Below the pieces are notes generated by a model. That model ran no database searches. It worked only from the letters and a program-made list of their open reading frames with translations, and was not told where the DNA came from. The position numbers were made by a program, and so were the translations under genes. DNA of 64,000 nucleotides, from contig OX328109.1 of the NCBI GenBank assembly GCA_946811185.2, positions 36,440,129-36,504,128 on the forward strand. The letters run 5' to 3'. This DNA comes from Hippopus hippopus. Its lineage: Eukaryota > Mollusca > Bivalvia > Cardiida > Cardiidae. This document shows, piece by piece, positions 11,501 through 22,500 of this stretch (position 1 is the first letter of the stretch; the number at the start of each line of letters is the position of its first letter).

Positions 11501-11795
11501 TCTACCTCACGACCACGGACACCACATATAGATACGCTTCTTATGCAAGGTAGGTTGACAACCTTCGTTTGATATTACAGGTTTTCCAGGACTAAAGGTC
11601 CCCAAAGCCCTGAGGAATAAGTATAGTTTTGATGTACAACAGCAAGACTCGTCCATCAATAAAGGCGACAACAATGAAAGGGATAATGGTGGTGGTGGAC
11701 ATGATTATACCAATGATGATGACATTAATACCCGACATGGTAACGGAAATGATGATGATAATTATGACGGAAAGAAAATAATGAAGAATCTTTGA
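5581..11795 (+). CDS. Novel myristoylated, polybasic/acidic, repeat-rich disordered protein (867 aa, 4 exons)
   Basis: Not a family I recognise. Exons are 5581-5737, 7726-9789, 10066-10233 and 11581-11795 (stop TGA 11793-11795); all have GT-AG borders and all three introns are phase 1, so the joined frame stays open for 868 codons. The ATG at 5581 has a good context (A at -3, G at +4). Residues 1-6 are MGNLLC: Gly2 fits N-myristoylation and Cys6 fits palmitoylation. Residues 9-35 are strongly basic (about 12 Lys/Arg), then the chain becomes acidic. Residues 114-317 are six units of 33-36 residues built on QQSEKSDD...SATE...FEEKSEN. Near the end of exon 2 the motif KRKVSDFEV is duplicated and is followed by Pro-rich PxxP segments. 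Exon 4 ends in a Gly/Asn/Asp-rich tail (GHDYTNDDD). I see no membrane segment or catalytic domain. By analogy with MARCKS/GAP-43 it may be a plasma-membrane electrostatic-switch scaffold; this is inference. The exon 3 acceptor is the weakest (poor pyrimidine tract), and the 5' end could include earlier noncoding exons. Confidence 0.72.
5832..6263. mobile_element. Family A copy (5832-6008) followed by a family D copy (6041-6263)
   Basis: Both are in intron 1 of the myristoylated-protein gene. The A copy has a degraded hairpin. The D copy starts TGAGCCGTGCTTTGCGAAAA, has lost much of its hairpin's right arm, and ends CCGGAGCATGACTCA. Confidence 0.55.
6577..6748. mobile_element. Foldback element with GATGACAATCTG ends (pair 1)
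   Basis: AAGATGACAATCTGTTGTTG at the left is mirrored by AACAGATTGTCATCTTCAC at the right, with inner inverted tracts GTTGCCAGGTCACTC...TTTGTTTACTTTTTGCC. The same element lies at 32618-32815. Confidence 0.55.
6880..7378. mobile_element. Family D MITE interrupted by a family C element (7062-7305)
   Basis: The D hairpin (ATGTCAGCCTGCGCAG...) and arm run to CCATGATTATG. The C element follows, and ATTATGATGTCTTGCTTG then resumes D to CCAGAGCATACCTCA. ATTATG is repeated at both C boundaries. Confidence 0.65.
7428..7704. mobile_element. Family D MITE with expanded G run, abutting a 3' splice site
   Basis: Starts GGTCATGCTCTGTGAAGGGG and contains about 14 consecutive G where the consensus has five. 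It ends TCGGAGCGTGGCTTAC, 21 bp before exon 2 of the myristoylated-protein gene begins at 7726. Confidence 0.65.
10234..11580 (+). other. Intron 3 of the myristoylated-protein gene and its repeats
   Basis: Contains a family A remnant (10310-10455), a family E palindrome (10777-10952) and, at 11390-11528, a minus-strand tRNA-like SINE head (B-box near GTTCGATACCC on the minus strand). The intron opens GTATGT and closes TTACAG. Confidence 0.5.
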
Positions 11796-13880
11796 TGAAC
11801 TAATTTTGTTGTGAGACTTGCTTTTGTCACGATCATACTAATCATAATAATGATTGTGACACTATTGATGATTTTGATACAGACAGTGAATGTAGGAGAA
11901 ATTAGACAAAAGAAAAAAAAAAAAAAAAAACTATTAGAATGATACATTTTCTTTTGAGACGTCTCCTATAAATGGATTGAATGAAAAGGATAATGTTAAC
12001 TGTACTGATAATCTGTACTGATAATGATCATACACAACGTCCTTATAATGAAAATGTGGATACTTGTGTCGGAATTCGATGACGATACAAAGAAAATAGC
12101 AAACAAAAATCTTTTAAAAGAGATAAGCCTCCTTGTCAGTCACTTGGTTTAGGTGGACATGATTACAGAAAATGATGATTCTTCTGATGATATCGATAAA
12201 GGAAATAATAACAATTAGACGGAACATACTGATAATGATTATTTTCATATTTGTGGTTATGTTACTAAGTTTGATGATAGAATGAACGTATTAATCAAAA
12301 GCTTTAAGAGAGATTAGGTTTTGAGGATGACCTATCCACAGACATGATGATATGGATAAACGGATTGCCATAATTATAATTTTAATAAAGATTTATTCAA
12401 TAACGATGATTAAACAGAACCTACCGATCACGATGAAAGTGAAATCGGTGATGATGTTGATCTATTCAATGGTGAAAGAAAAAAAAATAGACAGAAAACT
12501 GCAAGAGAGATGATTTTTTTGGTAAGAAATCGGAGTTAGAAAAAATATGAAATAACGATAATGATTGTTCAACTGGTGATATTGATAAGTACGACAGTGA
12601 TGATCGAAAGGGATAAGATTTCAACCTTAAAAACGATGAGCTTTCTAAGGGTACATTTCTTTAGTAGATGTGAGTAGACTGACAATAATTATAATACTGA
12701 AGGAGGTGTCAATAACGTAAATGGACATGTATATCAATTATACGAATCAAACTGTTGCTGAAGTTGATGATAGGACAAACACAGGAGGACAGACTTTCTT
12801 TCCACTTTTTGCTTTGTTTCTGCTGTCCGTAAACACATTTTTTAACTTAAAGGTGATTATTGTACTGGTATTGATGATAATGATTATGATGCCATTAAAG
12901 TTGAAGATGGCGATATAAAAAGGAGATAAGAAATGTTTACGAACAATTAATTTTATTCGAAAATAAAAGTAGATTTTAGAAACTACTTAGACGACGACGA
13001 TGATGATGGTGGTGGCGATGGTGGTTACAGTGATGATGAGTGTAATAGTAGAAAGAAAAAATGGCAAGACATTTGCTGCTGATGGATATGCTTTAACCCA
13101 TAATGATTGTGGCACTGATAACGATGTTGACGATGAGGATGATGACAGACAGAAAATGTATTTCAATTATCTACGTTGGTGTTGTCTAATTCGAAAATGA
13201 TACGAGGATTAAAATAAAAAATACAGATTGTGGAGAGATGAGCTATGTTGTTGGATGGTTTTTGGCTAATAGTGATGATTATCATTTTGCTTGTAAGGAT
13301 GTTTAGAACAGTTAAAGAATTTTCAATAAGGATGAAAATAAAAGGAATTCTGAGAGAGAGAGAAAAAAAATGATACATGGAGATTTTTTTTCCCGAGGAC
13401 ATTTACTGCTTATAGATATTTCTTTGCTAATAATAATTATCATGCTACTGATGAGGATGCTGAAAAAGGTGATTATGATATTTTTTATATTAAGGATGAT
13501 GACAGAAAGAAAACAAAGAAACCATTCAGAAAGGTAGGCTTTGTTGTGTGACATTTACTACTGATGGACATGAGTATACAGAATATGACAATTATACTGA
13601 TACAGGCGATTAACCAGACTATGATTAATATGAGTAATGTACTAAAATGATTATGATTTTACAGGAGCTGATCTTGAAAATTAGATAAGGACTTATAGAG
13701 GACTTTTGTGAGGCATAATTATGCACTGAAGGACATAATTATACAGATAATGACGATTGTGCGGACCGTGACTATTTTTCCAGATAATGATGATAATACA
13801 GAATAAACTATGTCGATACTGATGATACGTTGATGAAGATTTTGATGATAAAAAGAAAAGTATCTTGAACGTCATTTCTT
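11676..13880 (+). repeat. Decayed Asp-rich tandem repeat, coding at its left edge, then 3' UTR/intergenic
   Basis: About 2.2 kb is unusually rich in GAT/GAC runs. Diverged copies of one unit recur about every 100-250 bp, with a core like GGACATGATTATACAGATAATGA, then GATGATGAC and GACAGAAAGAAAA. Clear copies begin near 11676, 12150, 13040, 13360, 13530 and 13700. The first copy encodes the last ~40 residues of the upstream protein (GHDYTNDDD...GNDDDNYDGKK). The copy near 13040 is still open for about 60 codons in an equivalent frame (TFAADGYALTHNDC, then VDDEDDDRQK). Stops and frameshifts break the others. Either a longer Asp-repeat tail was truncated, or the gene captured the edge of a noncoding repeat. 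Confidence 0.6.
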
Positions 13881-14188
13881 AACTGGACTGTCTTGTGCGA
13901 TATTTCTAACACTATTACGTTCTGTCAGAATGATTAGCCAACACAGCAAAATAAAAGGTCCATATTTCAAACTGTTCGCTATAAAGAAGTATTTGAAATA
14001 CCACTCATGAAGGTTATTACAAGTGGAATGACCATGGGTGTATCTTTATGTGAGAAGTGCAAAATTAGAATCTTATATTGTTCCCAAGAGAGTGATGCTG
14101 CCTGAATTTTGACAGCCATATTTCAGAATAATGCTCTGTTTTTAATGTCTTTTTTATATTTATATATTTTTATTAAGTTTTGTGAAGA

Positions 14189-14194
14189 AATAAA
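14189..14194 (+). terminator. Candidate poly(A) signal AATAAA
   Basis: AATAAA in an AT-rich stretch after the decayed Asp-rich repeat. If it belongs to the gene ending at 11795, that gene has a ~2.4-kb 3' UTR. No stronger candidate was noted between them. Confidence 0.3.
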
Positions 14195-14664
14195 AGATAC
14201 TTGATTAATTAAATGTTATGTGATTTTATATTTAATGATTATAATAAATGCATCTAAACATAATAGTATAAAAAAAGGTAGGTTCTATTCCAAATTTGCA
14301 ACATGCTAACCCATCTTATTTCTGCCGTATTGCGTCTATTTGAAGCCGGACTTTAGTACCATTCTAGATTTGATTCCAATTCTCATTTCGAAGATCATCC
14401 ACTTATCAAGTGGCAAATTGAAGTCTGGCCTATATCTATCCCGTCTGATGTCTTCCGACATATCTTTGGCAAAACAGGAAGGAAAATGGATTAACTGGGG
14501 GAGGGGCGGGGGGTGCGGACTAAGTATGTCCATTCAGTTCAGTTTCTTGCCACCCTAAGGGTTTGAATTTTGAGATTTAAATGTGCTATTCCTACAATCA
14601 GCATAAATTGAGTTGTCAGTTACTAAATTGGAATCTTTCACTGTCCATTCGCTTACCTTGCCCA

Positions 14665-14965
14665 GCCTCGGTAGCTCAGTCGGTAGCGTACTGGACTTGA
14701 GAACAGGAGGTCGCTAGTTCGTTCCCCGGCACGGTCAGCTTCTTTCCGAGGATTATTGAAAGTCATTGCGTCAAGATTCGTTCCTCTCTCACCGCTGACC
14801 ATTGTTTCGACGATGATTATGTGGAAAAGCAGCCAGTGACTTGGAAAGAATATTGTGCGGAGAACTGGTAACAGAAGCTCCAGGAAAGCTTGGATAGGCG
14901 CACTGGACGTCACGATATAACTGAAATAATGTTGAAAACGGCAATAAACACCATACAACCAACTT
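14665..14965 (+). mobile_element. tRNA-headed SINE (V-SINE/RUDI-like), full length
   Basis: A-box TAGCTCAGTCGG at 14672-14683, a B-box-like TAGTTCGTTCC near 14714, and tail GTTGAAAACGGCAATAAAC. About 80% like the copy at 998 by eye. Confidence 0.65.
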
Positions 14966-15216
14966 GCTTACCTCCCTTTATGTGTGCAAGGCTCATAGTA
15001 TGCAAATGAGTTTAACCGATATAGAGATTAATAGTTTTTTTACAAAATCAAAGCTGGTTTCTTGTGACAGGTGTAATGCTTCAGGCTATATTCTGCATCA
15101 ATTGCTCCAACCAAGTGTATTCTGCATGGCCTGGTGCTTATTGAGCTTTGGTGTCAATGTAAATTATCGGGACTTGTAGTGATACATGAAATTCAAGCAA
15201 TATAATTCAGTCATAC

Positions 15217-16690
15217 TTTCTGAAAAGGTTGTTTCATTCATCTGTAAAAAGTATCAAACAATTTCAGCCTTCGCATGTCGTCCTTGGTCAAAACTTATTG
15301 GTAAATTTTCTGCATGTCAAAAGACCACTCTATCACATGATTCAGCAGGTTTTAGACATAATGATTCCAGATTATGCAACAACATAATTGGTATAATACA
15401 TTGCAAAGATGCCAAAATTCCAGTTTCCCAAAGCACTACTCAATTAAAATTTTTCTGTTACTTTAACTTTGTCTGAAAATGCGTCCTAGTGTCATCAAAC
15501 AGATGAATGTATGAAGAGCAGGCGTGTTAAAATCCTCTCTCCTGCATTCCTTTCTGCATGATTTATAGTATGTAAATGACTACAGCTCCACAAAAAAACT
15601 TACAATATTTTGAGATAGGTAAATCCTGAGGTCACAGCATTTCTACTGAAATGCCAGGTGAACTTCAAAGGTTAAAAAGAAATTAATAACAAGTACTAAT
15701 TTTACTCCCCATCATAACATAATCTGGTTTGTTCAGTGGTCAAACCTTCTTTCAACAGTGCTATTTTTTGGCTTCCAATACAACATCCAACACTATACTA
15801 ACGTTTCTTTATCCATAGCTACACACATGCTCTTGGAGGCATCTGGTCTAATTTCCTATCGAACAAAATATTATGTTTTTACACCGTCAGATAGATGTCT
15901 AGTGTTTAACTGACCAAGCTGAAATTTCTCAGTAAAGATTAAAACATACACTCTTTCTGTATAGGGCAAAACAAAAAATAAGAAAACAGTACTGTTCAAA
16001 AAACAAATTTTCCATTTAAATAGCATCTGATATAACAGTCACTTGATAATGAGCAATACAAAATAAAACAAAGAAAAGGAAAATCATTTCATTACACTTG
16101 CTAGCACAAACACAAATTTCACTTTCCTAAAGAAAATAACATTAAAAATCATTGTGGGAAAAAGAGCAATTATTTCTTGTTCTAAATACAATAAATGCTC
16201 CTTTTTCTTAGAAAAATTTTCAATGACAACAGTTCATTTTCTTTAAATGTTTATCTTTTGCATGATTTGTAGTAATTGTGGTCAGTAGGTCTAAAATCGG
16301 CTTGTATAGAATCCATTTCCCTCATGTTATTGTAAATCTTTGAAAACAGATTTTTCAGTCAGGACAAAAAGGCCTAAATGCAGCAATGACAAACTTGTTT
16401 TGATCTTTAAAAAATATATAGCTATTAATACATGTAGGGTCCCTTAAGAATGAGAGTGAAAACATTTTTGATCACCTTCATGTTCTGTGTTATCTAATCT
16501 AGGTCCACAATTGCAACTAAACTGCTACAGCTGTTATTATTCATCCATTAGTATTTGGCCATAAGCTGTTGGGGCGAGGGTTTTGAAGAACTTCTAGCAA
16601 ATGGAACCAATACTTAAAAGAAGTAATTTCTCCCTTTGCACCTAGCTTAACTGTTCATACCAGTTTTGATAAGGCAATTCATAATTATGG
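15217..16690. other. Degraded family D copy (15217-15410), then about 1.3 kb without recognised features
   Basis: ATCTGTAAAAAGTATCAAAC...CTCTATCACATGATTCAGC is an old D element with its hairpin eroded. From 15410 to 16690 I see AT-rich DNA, possibly 3' flank or UTR of the minus-strand unknown-function gene. Confidence 0.35.
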
Positions 16691-16699
16691 GTACCCACC

Positions 16700-16796
16700 T
16701 TATGAACTTTTGCATAAAAGTTGACTTAGCCTTTCATAGTCCAACGACATTCCCTCCATAAAAAGGACAATAAGTAATTGAGCAATATCAATAGCA
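16700..16796 (-). other. Possible alternative 3'-terminal exon of the unknown-function gene
   Basis: If exon 18478-18395 is spliced at a GTATTT donor instead of reading through to its own stop, an AG at 16797-16798 opens an exon in the matching phase 2. It encodes a hydrophobic tail (AIDIAQLLIVLFMEGMSL, then DYERLSQLLCKSS) ending at TAA 16700. The pyrimidine tract is weak. The read-through C-terminus fits better, so this is a low-confidence alternative. A short coding-like stretch (EVLQNPRPNSLWPNTNG) also lies just beyond, in 16545-16640, unassigned. Confidence 0.2.
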
Positions 16797-17125
16797 CTAC
16801 AGAATTTCTAAAAGGCCATACTCTACATTGTTAAATCTATAAATAAACTACTCTTCACCAGTACAACACGTAACATGAATATAAAACATCTCTTTGGCCA
16901 GTTTAAAAAATGCACATTTCACTGGAATGAGATTTGGAAATGAACACTTCTAGTGCTGAACCTATATTGAACTGCTTTTGCCGACAGCTTAGAAACAATT
17001 CAGCCTGCACAGAATGTGCTGACTGATCTTCTAAATATTACGACACAAAAAAACTTTGAAAATACATTGTATGTATCTTTAGTACTCACTGGGACGGCCA
17101 TTTTATTTGTGTAGCACCACAGAGG

Positions 17126-19598
17126 TTAGCCCTTTACCAAATGACATTATTTTACACTCAACCAAACAGAAAGCATTGCATTAGACAAAAATTAAATGTA
17201 GCTCAAATGATTATTTCTGTCTTTGATAGGGTTAGAAAACATTGTGGAAAAAGGAGAAAATGGTGTTTACCAGCATTTTCTCTTTTTATCAACAATGCTT
17301 TCAAAAGCCTTCTCTTTCAGTCGTTAAAACCCAGGACTGTGTGGTAAAGTGTTAGGCCTTAAAGTGCCGAATAAACCCAATGAATAAACGAATAAACCCA
17401 AACGAATAAACCCAATGGACATTTTCAGCCTAGAATAAGACCCAGATATTCACAATTTCGTGGCTACCTTTTGTCAGTATTTCAGCAAAGCAGACAGTGT
17501 AGATCAAAGATCAGACTGCACATTTTGTGCAGTCTGATCTTGATCTACACTGGTCGCAAAGGCAACTATAGTCGTGAAAGGTGCTTTAACTCTTCACCAA
17601 ACAACAAAATTTTGGACTAGTCCAAATTCAAAGCATTTGCAGACCACAATTTAAATGTTGCTCAATCAATGGAATTTGTTTTTGATATGGTGGAAAACAT
17701 ACAGGGAAAAGATTACCAGCATTTTCTCATTTTCCCACATCTATGGTTTCAAAAGCCATCTTTGTGAGGGTCATTAAAACTCGGGATTGTTTGCTAAAGG
17801 GTTAAGGGTTAATACAACAATATAATATCATAACAACAGATCTTCTATTATCATAAATAGAGGATTTCCTACTTCTTGAACAGCCTTAACTCTTCAACAG
17901 ACAACAACCTTTGGACTCTTTCAAATCTACAGCATTTCCAGACCACAAAATGTACAAGGTCAAAAAGGGGATTTACCTTTGAAAGCGTAAAAAACATTGT
18001 GGAAAAAGGAGAAAATGCTGGTTACCAGCATTTCCTCCTCTTTTTACAACCATATTTTTAAAAGCCTTCTTTCTCAGGGTCATTAAGACACAGGATTATT
18101 TAGTGAAAGCTTAAAGTTTAACCCTTTACCACACAATCACAACTTTTAATGACCCTTAGAAAAAAGCTTTTTGAAAACATTGTGGGAAAAGGAGAAAATG
18201 CTGGTAACCAGCATTTTCTCTTTTTACCACGATGTTTTCTATTCTTTCAGATACAACTTTCAATTGCTGAGTCATATTTATTTTGTCGTCTGCAAATGCT
18301 TTCATTTTGAATTTGTCTAAAATTTCCTAATTTGGTAAAGGGTTAAACTGATGGTAAACTTAATCTGGACAGTTTTCGTCTGTGGTAAAAATACTGTAGT
18401 TTACTCCATATCCCTAGGCACATGTCAATCAACTTCTGATCTTTACAAAGTCCATGGTGAGCCAAGTGGTATTCCCTCCTGTAAGGACAATATTACTCCC
18501 AATTAAACAGAACTGATCACAGAAAATGACTTGACCCTTTAAAAAACAATCTATCCTTTAAATGACCCAGTGGAAGAGGGTTGTTTAGAAAATATTTTGA
18601 GGAAAGGAGCAAATTCTGGTAACCAGCATTGTCTTCTCTTCCTCCCAATGTTGACTACTCATTGAAAGAGAAATCCTATCTTTTGTTGGGTATATAATTT
18701 GTTGCAAATATTTGCAAGTGCCTTAATTTGTGTATGGCTATCATTTTGTTTTTTAGTAATGGGATTGATATATCTACCAAATGCTTTGATACAGATGATA
18801 GAATTTCAAACCTTGCATGCATATTGCACAGAAAAATATGCCAAAGTTCAAGGGAGATAACTTTCTACAGATTTTCAGCAGGCTACAGAAAATTGTGTCC
18901 TGCATATATGTGGTTTCTGTTCCATGGTTGCCTCTACAATTTTCCACACAATTCTAAGTTTTAATGACCTTGATAGCACAGGATTTTCAAACCATTGTGG
19001 AAAAAGGAGAAAATTCTGGTTACCAGCATTTTCTCCATTTCCAACAATGTTTTCAATCCTTTCACAGACAAATCTCTGTATATGAGCCACATTAAATTTG
19101 TCATCTGCATATGCTCTCAATTTGGGCGAATCCAAATTTTTGTTTGGTCATGAGTTAAGCTTCAAAAAAAAATGACAGCAAAACTAAGGGGCTGAATGCA
19201 AATTGTCAATCTTCCTATTCTGTAGAATTCAGTTAAGTGCAAGCTTTCCTTATAGATGGAACTTAAAGATACATCCTTACAGCTAAAGAAAAAATTCTGT
19301 TAAAACTTGAAAGTATGTAGAATGGCTCAGCTGTGTAAACATAGATAAACTGCTAATATATAATGGTTATCTCTTAACCAAAAAACAAAATTTGCTAGTC
19401 AAAACTGAGAGCATTACATTTTGTAGATGACAAATGAAATGTGATTGACATGACTGGATTTTTATTTGAAAGGATACTAAACATTGTGGGAAAAGGAAAA
19501 AATGCAGGTAACCAGCATTTTTTCTTTTTGCCACAATGTTTTCAAATGCTTTTGCCCTCAGAAACATTAAATAAAGAATTGTTGGTTAAAGGATTAAA
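17126..19598. mobile_element. Cluster of seven family A MITEs
   Basis: Copies at 17126-17352, 17584-17804, 17886-18114, 18118-18346, 18530-18672 (partial), 18946-19158 and 19374-19598, with a family B core at 17490-17570 between the first two. The last three lie in intron 4 of the unknown-function gene; the others follow its stop and would be in its 3' UTR or flank. Confidence 0.7.
18118..18346. mobile_element. Family A MITE (reference copy): piggyBac-like, TTAA-flanked foldback
   Basis: Full-length example of the commonest repeat here. It begins TTAACCCTTTACCACACAA, runs through TTTTAATGACCC, then the hairpin GAAAACATTGTGGGAAAAGG / AGAAAATGCTGGTAACCAGC and its mirror, then AGACGACAAAT-type sequence, and ends GGTAAAGGGTTAA. 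The TTAA target and CCCTTT-type inverted ends fit piggyBac-like non-autonomous elements, about 215-230 bp. Its right TTAA overlaps the stop codon of the minus-strand gene. Confidence 0.75.
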
Positions 19599-22500
19599 TT
19601 GGGAAAGAGTATATTAAATTTTGTAAATTTCGAAATTACAAACCTAAGTATTTTTTTACTCCGTTGAAGATTTCCCTGTTGTAGCTGACTCAAAGCATAA
19701 AACAGTCGACACTTTGCAGCCATGATAGGGTCTCCCATTTCCAATGCTATCTTAAACTGAGTGATTGAAATCAGCCCTGCCCTCTCCGACTGAAAAACAA
19801 ATGCAGAATGTATATACTAACCATTCTAAATTGAACAGTACAATGTACTTCTAATTTTTGCAACCAGACATTTGATTGGCTGAAATACACTTTCTCAGCC
19901 AATCAGATGACTAAAAGTAAAATTTATAATGAGAGTAATACTTAAATTGATTGATGAATACAAACCTGACAAATATACTGTAAAATCTAAAAAGCTTTAT
20001 TCTACAGAAACATAAGTCATCATTTGCATTTCAACATTACCAGCATTATCTCCTTTTTTCCCACAATGTTTTATAAAGTCTTTCACCTCAGGGTGGTTTA
20101 AACAAGTAATCATTTGGAAAAAGCGCAAAGAAAGAAAATAGTAGAAATACTCACAAAATGTTGAAAATAGTCTCCGAGAGATGAATAACCGCCACCCAAT
20201 GTAGATAACCAGTTCATTATATCTTCTAAAAAGTAGCGCTTTTTCACTAGTCCTTCAATTCTGTAACACCTGTAATATTGTGTAAACTTTTAACACTCAA
20301 TCCCTAGTTTTAATGACCCTGACAGAGAGGGCTTTTGAAATCATTGCAGGAAAGGGAGAAAATGCTGGTTACCAGCATTTTCTCCTTTTCCAACAATGTT
20401 TTCTACCCTTTCTTAGATGGTTCCAATAATTTGGGCCAAACTCCTCTTTACAGAACATCATGATTAACACCAAGTCAGAATTGAAACCATTTGCAGACAC
20501 TGACAATAAATTAAAAGTGGGCCAAGTTAGGTTTTTCTCTTTTTCCAACAACTTTTTCAAAGGTCCTTTTCACCAGGTTCATTAAAACAGGATTATGTGC
20601 TTAAGGATGAATTCAAAATCACCAGCAGACAGAAATTTTTTGTCTTGCAGCAGACAACTTTTGTAAGCAAAGGGATGACAGGTGAAATTTCTGCTTTTGC
20701 CGCAATATCTGCATATATATCAAACCTTATTTCATCTTGATTTGCATTATCTATTTACTTCGTAAATATAACCAAAGAAAAAAAACATGTGTACCTTAAA
20801 GGTGGGTATTTAGATTTTTCACATCTCACCAAATTAAAAAATATATATATCACTGAAATTTATATGAAAAAACAATACAAATCAGCAATAATTAAGAATC
20901 ATAAAATTACAAAAAAAATTTTTTTTGATGGTGTTCCCTTAAAAGGCTATGTAGCCTCTTAAGGTATTTTTAGATTTCGCGCCAGAAATCAAAAAAGCAT
21001 TGTGGCAATGTCAAGTGACTGGCATGTGACTAATGACGCTTAAATTCCATAACATAACATACATGTAATTATTTTCCATAATGTCTTCTTCGGACGCTAT
21101 GTTTGAAGCTTTGTCTGTGTATTTCCGGTATGTAAATGAGCGGGCTGCTCATGTAAAAATAGAATATGTTTCCCGTCGGTGTCGACCTGGGCCGTAGTAA
21201 ATCTCTAATTTCTCTCGTAGTAAATCTCTAATTTCTCTTGTTGTCGATGGTTTTCGACTACTGGGGTTTTATGAATTAAAATTAAAAGGCTTTGGGAGTA
21301 TAAGGATGATTTTTTTGTATTTTTGTAAAATTTTCGTCCCAAAATCTAAAGGGCCACCTTTAAAGATAAATTTGAGTTTAGCTCTACGTTTTCAGCTGTG
21401 ATATACATATCAAAAAAAGCTTTCTGCAAATAGCATGATTACACGATCACTTTTGTGAGACTTTGTATCTGTATTTATTGTTCACTATAGGGGTATGTTA
21501 AGTCTATAAAGATCTATAGCCTTTGTCTTTTTTACCCCTATACATGATAGTTATTGCCAAAGCGAAAAGTTACTTATCCATTTTTTAAGTCATTTTCATA
21601 TGTCTTAACCCTTAGACTGCTAAGCGCAACTCGCTGACCTTTTGCGCACAGCGTAGATCAAGATCAGACTGCACAGAATGTGCAGTCTGATCTTGGATCT
21701 ACACTGTCTGATTAGGAGCTATATTTCCTCCAAAAATACCTTTTAAACCTTTACCACACAATCCTGACTTTTAACGACCCTGAGAAAGAAAGCTTTTGAA
21801 AACTTTGTGGGAAAGGGAGAAAATGCTGAAAATCAGCATTTTCTCCTTTTCCCACAATGTTTTCTACCCTTCCCAAAACAAATTTCAAATTCTGAGTCAC
21901 ATTTACTTTGTCATCTGAAGCTGGTTTCAATTTGGTCATGTCCAAAATTTTGCTGTTTGGTAAAGAGTTAAACAGCGATATTTGGATTTTTACTATTGGC
22001 TTGAAAGTTTCATTTCTTTTATTTAGCAGGATAAGGGTTAAGTATCCGTAATTGATGCATTTGATTCATACAACCAATAGAACTTATTTCATTAGTTATA
22101 AAATAAAGGTATTACATTTAAACATTATGCTTAACCCTTTATTCTAACATGACACGTGAATTCGGCTCTATAAACACAGTGCAACGAAAGCGTGGTAACA
22201 GACTTCCCGAAAGTTCATAAAAAGTGTCAGACATTCGGTCTGACAAGGCCTGAAAATCTGTCAGACCGAAAGAAAATCTGTCAGACCGAATCAAATTTAA
22301 CAAAAACAAAGAAAACATAGTAAAGAAAGATAAGTTATATCAACTTTAAGCATATAATGATATTAAACTATTTCTCCACTCATTAAGACTTTCAAAAGTC
22401 ACTGAAATTTCTGTTCACTGTACAGTCGATTAGGCAGTAGCGGATCTTGGGGTATAGCGGATAGGCCGTTAATGTTTTACTGAGAAAATCTTCTGTCGGC

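Noticed and set aside
17126..19598. CRISPR-like array
   Set aside because: Repeats are about 220-bp TTAA transposons with variable gaps in a eukaryotic genome, with no cas genes or uniform spacers.
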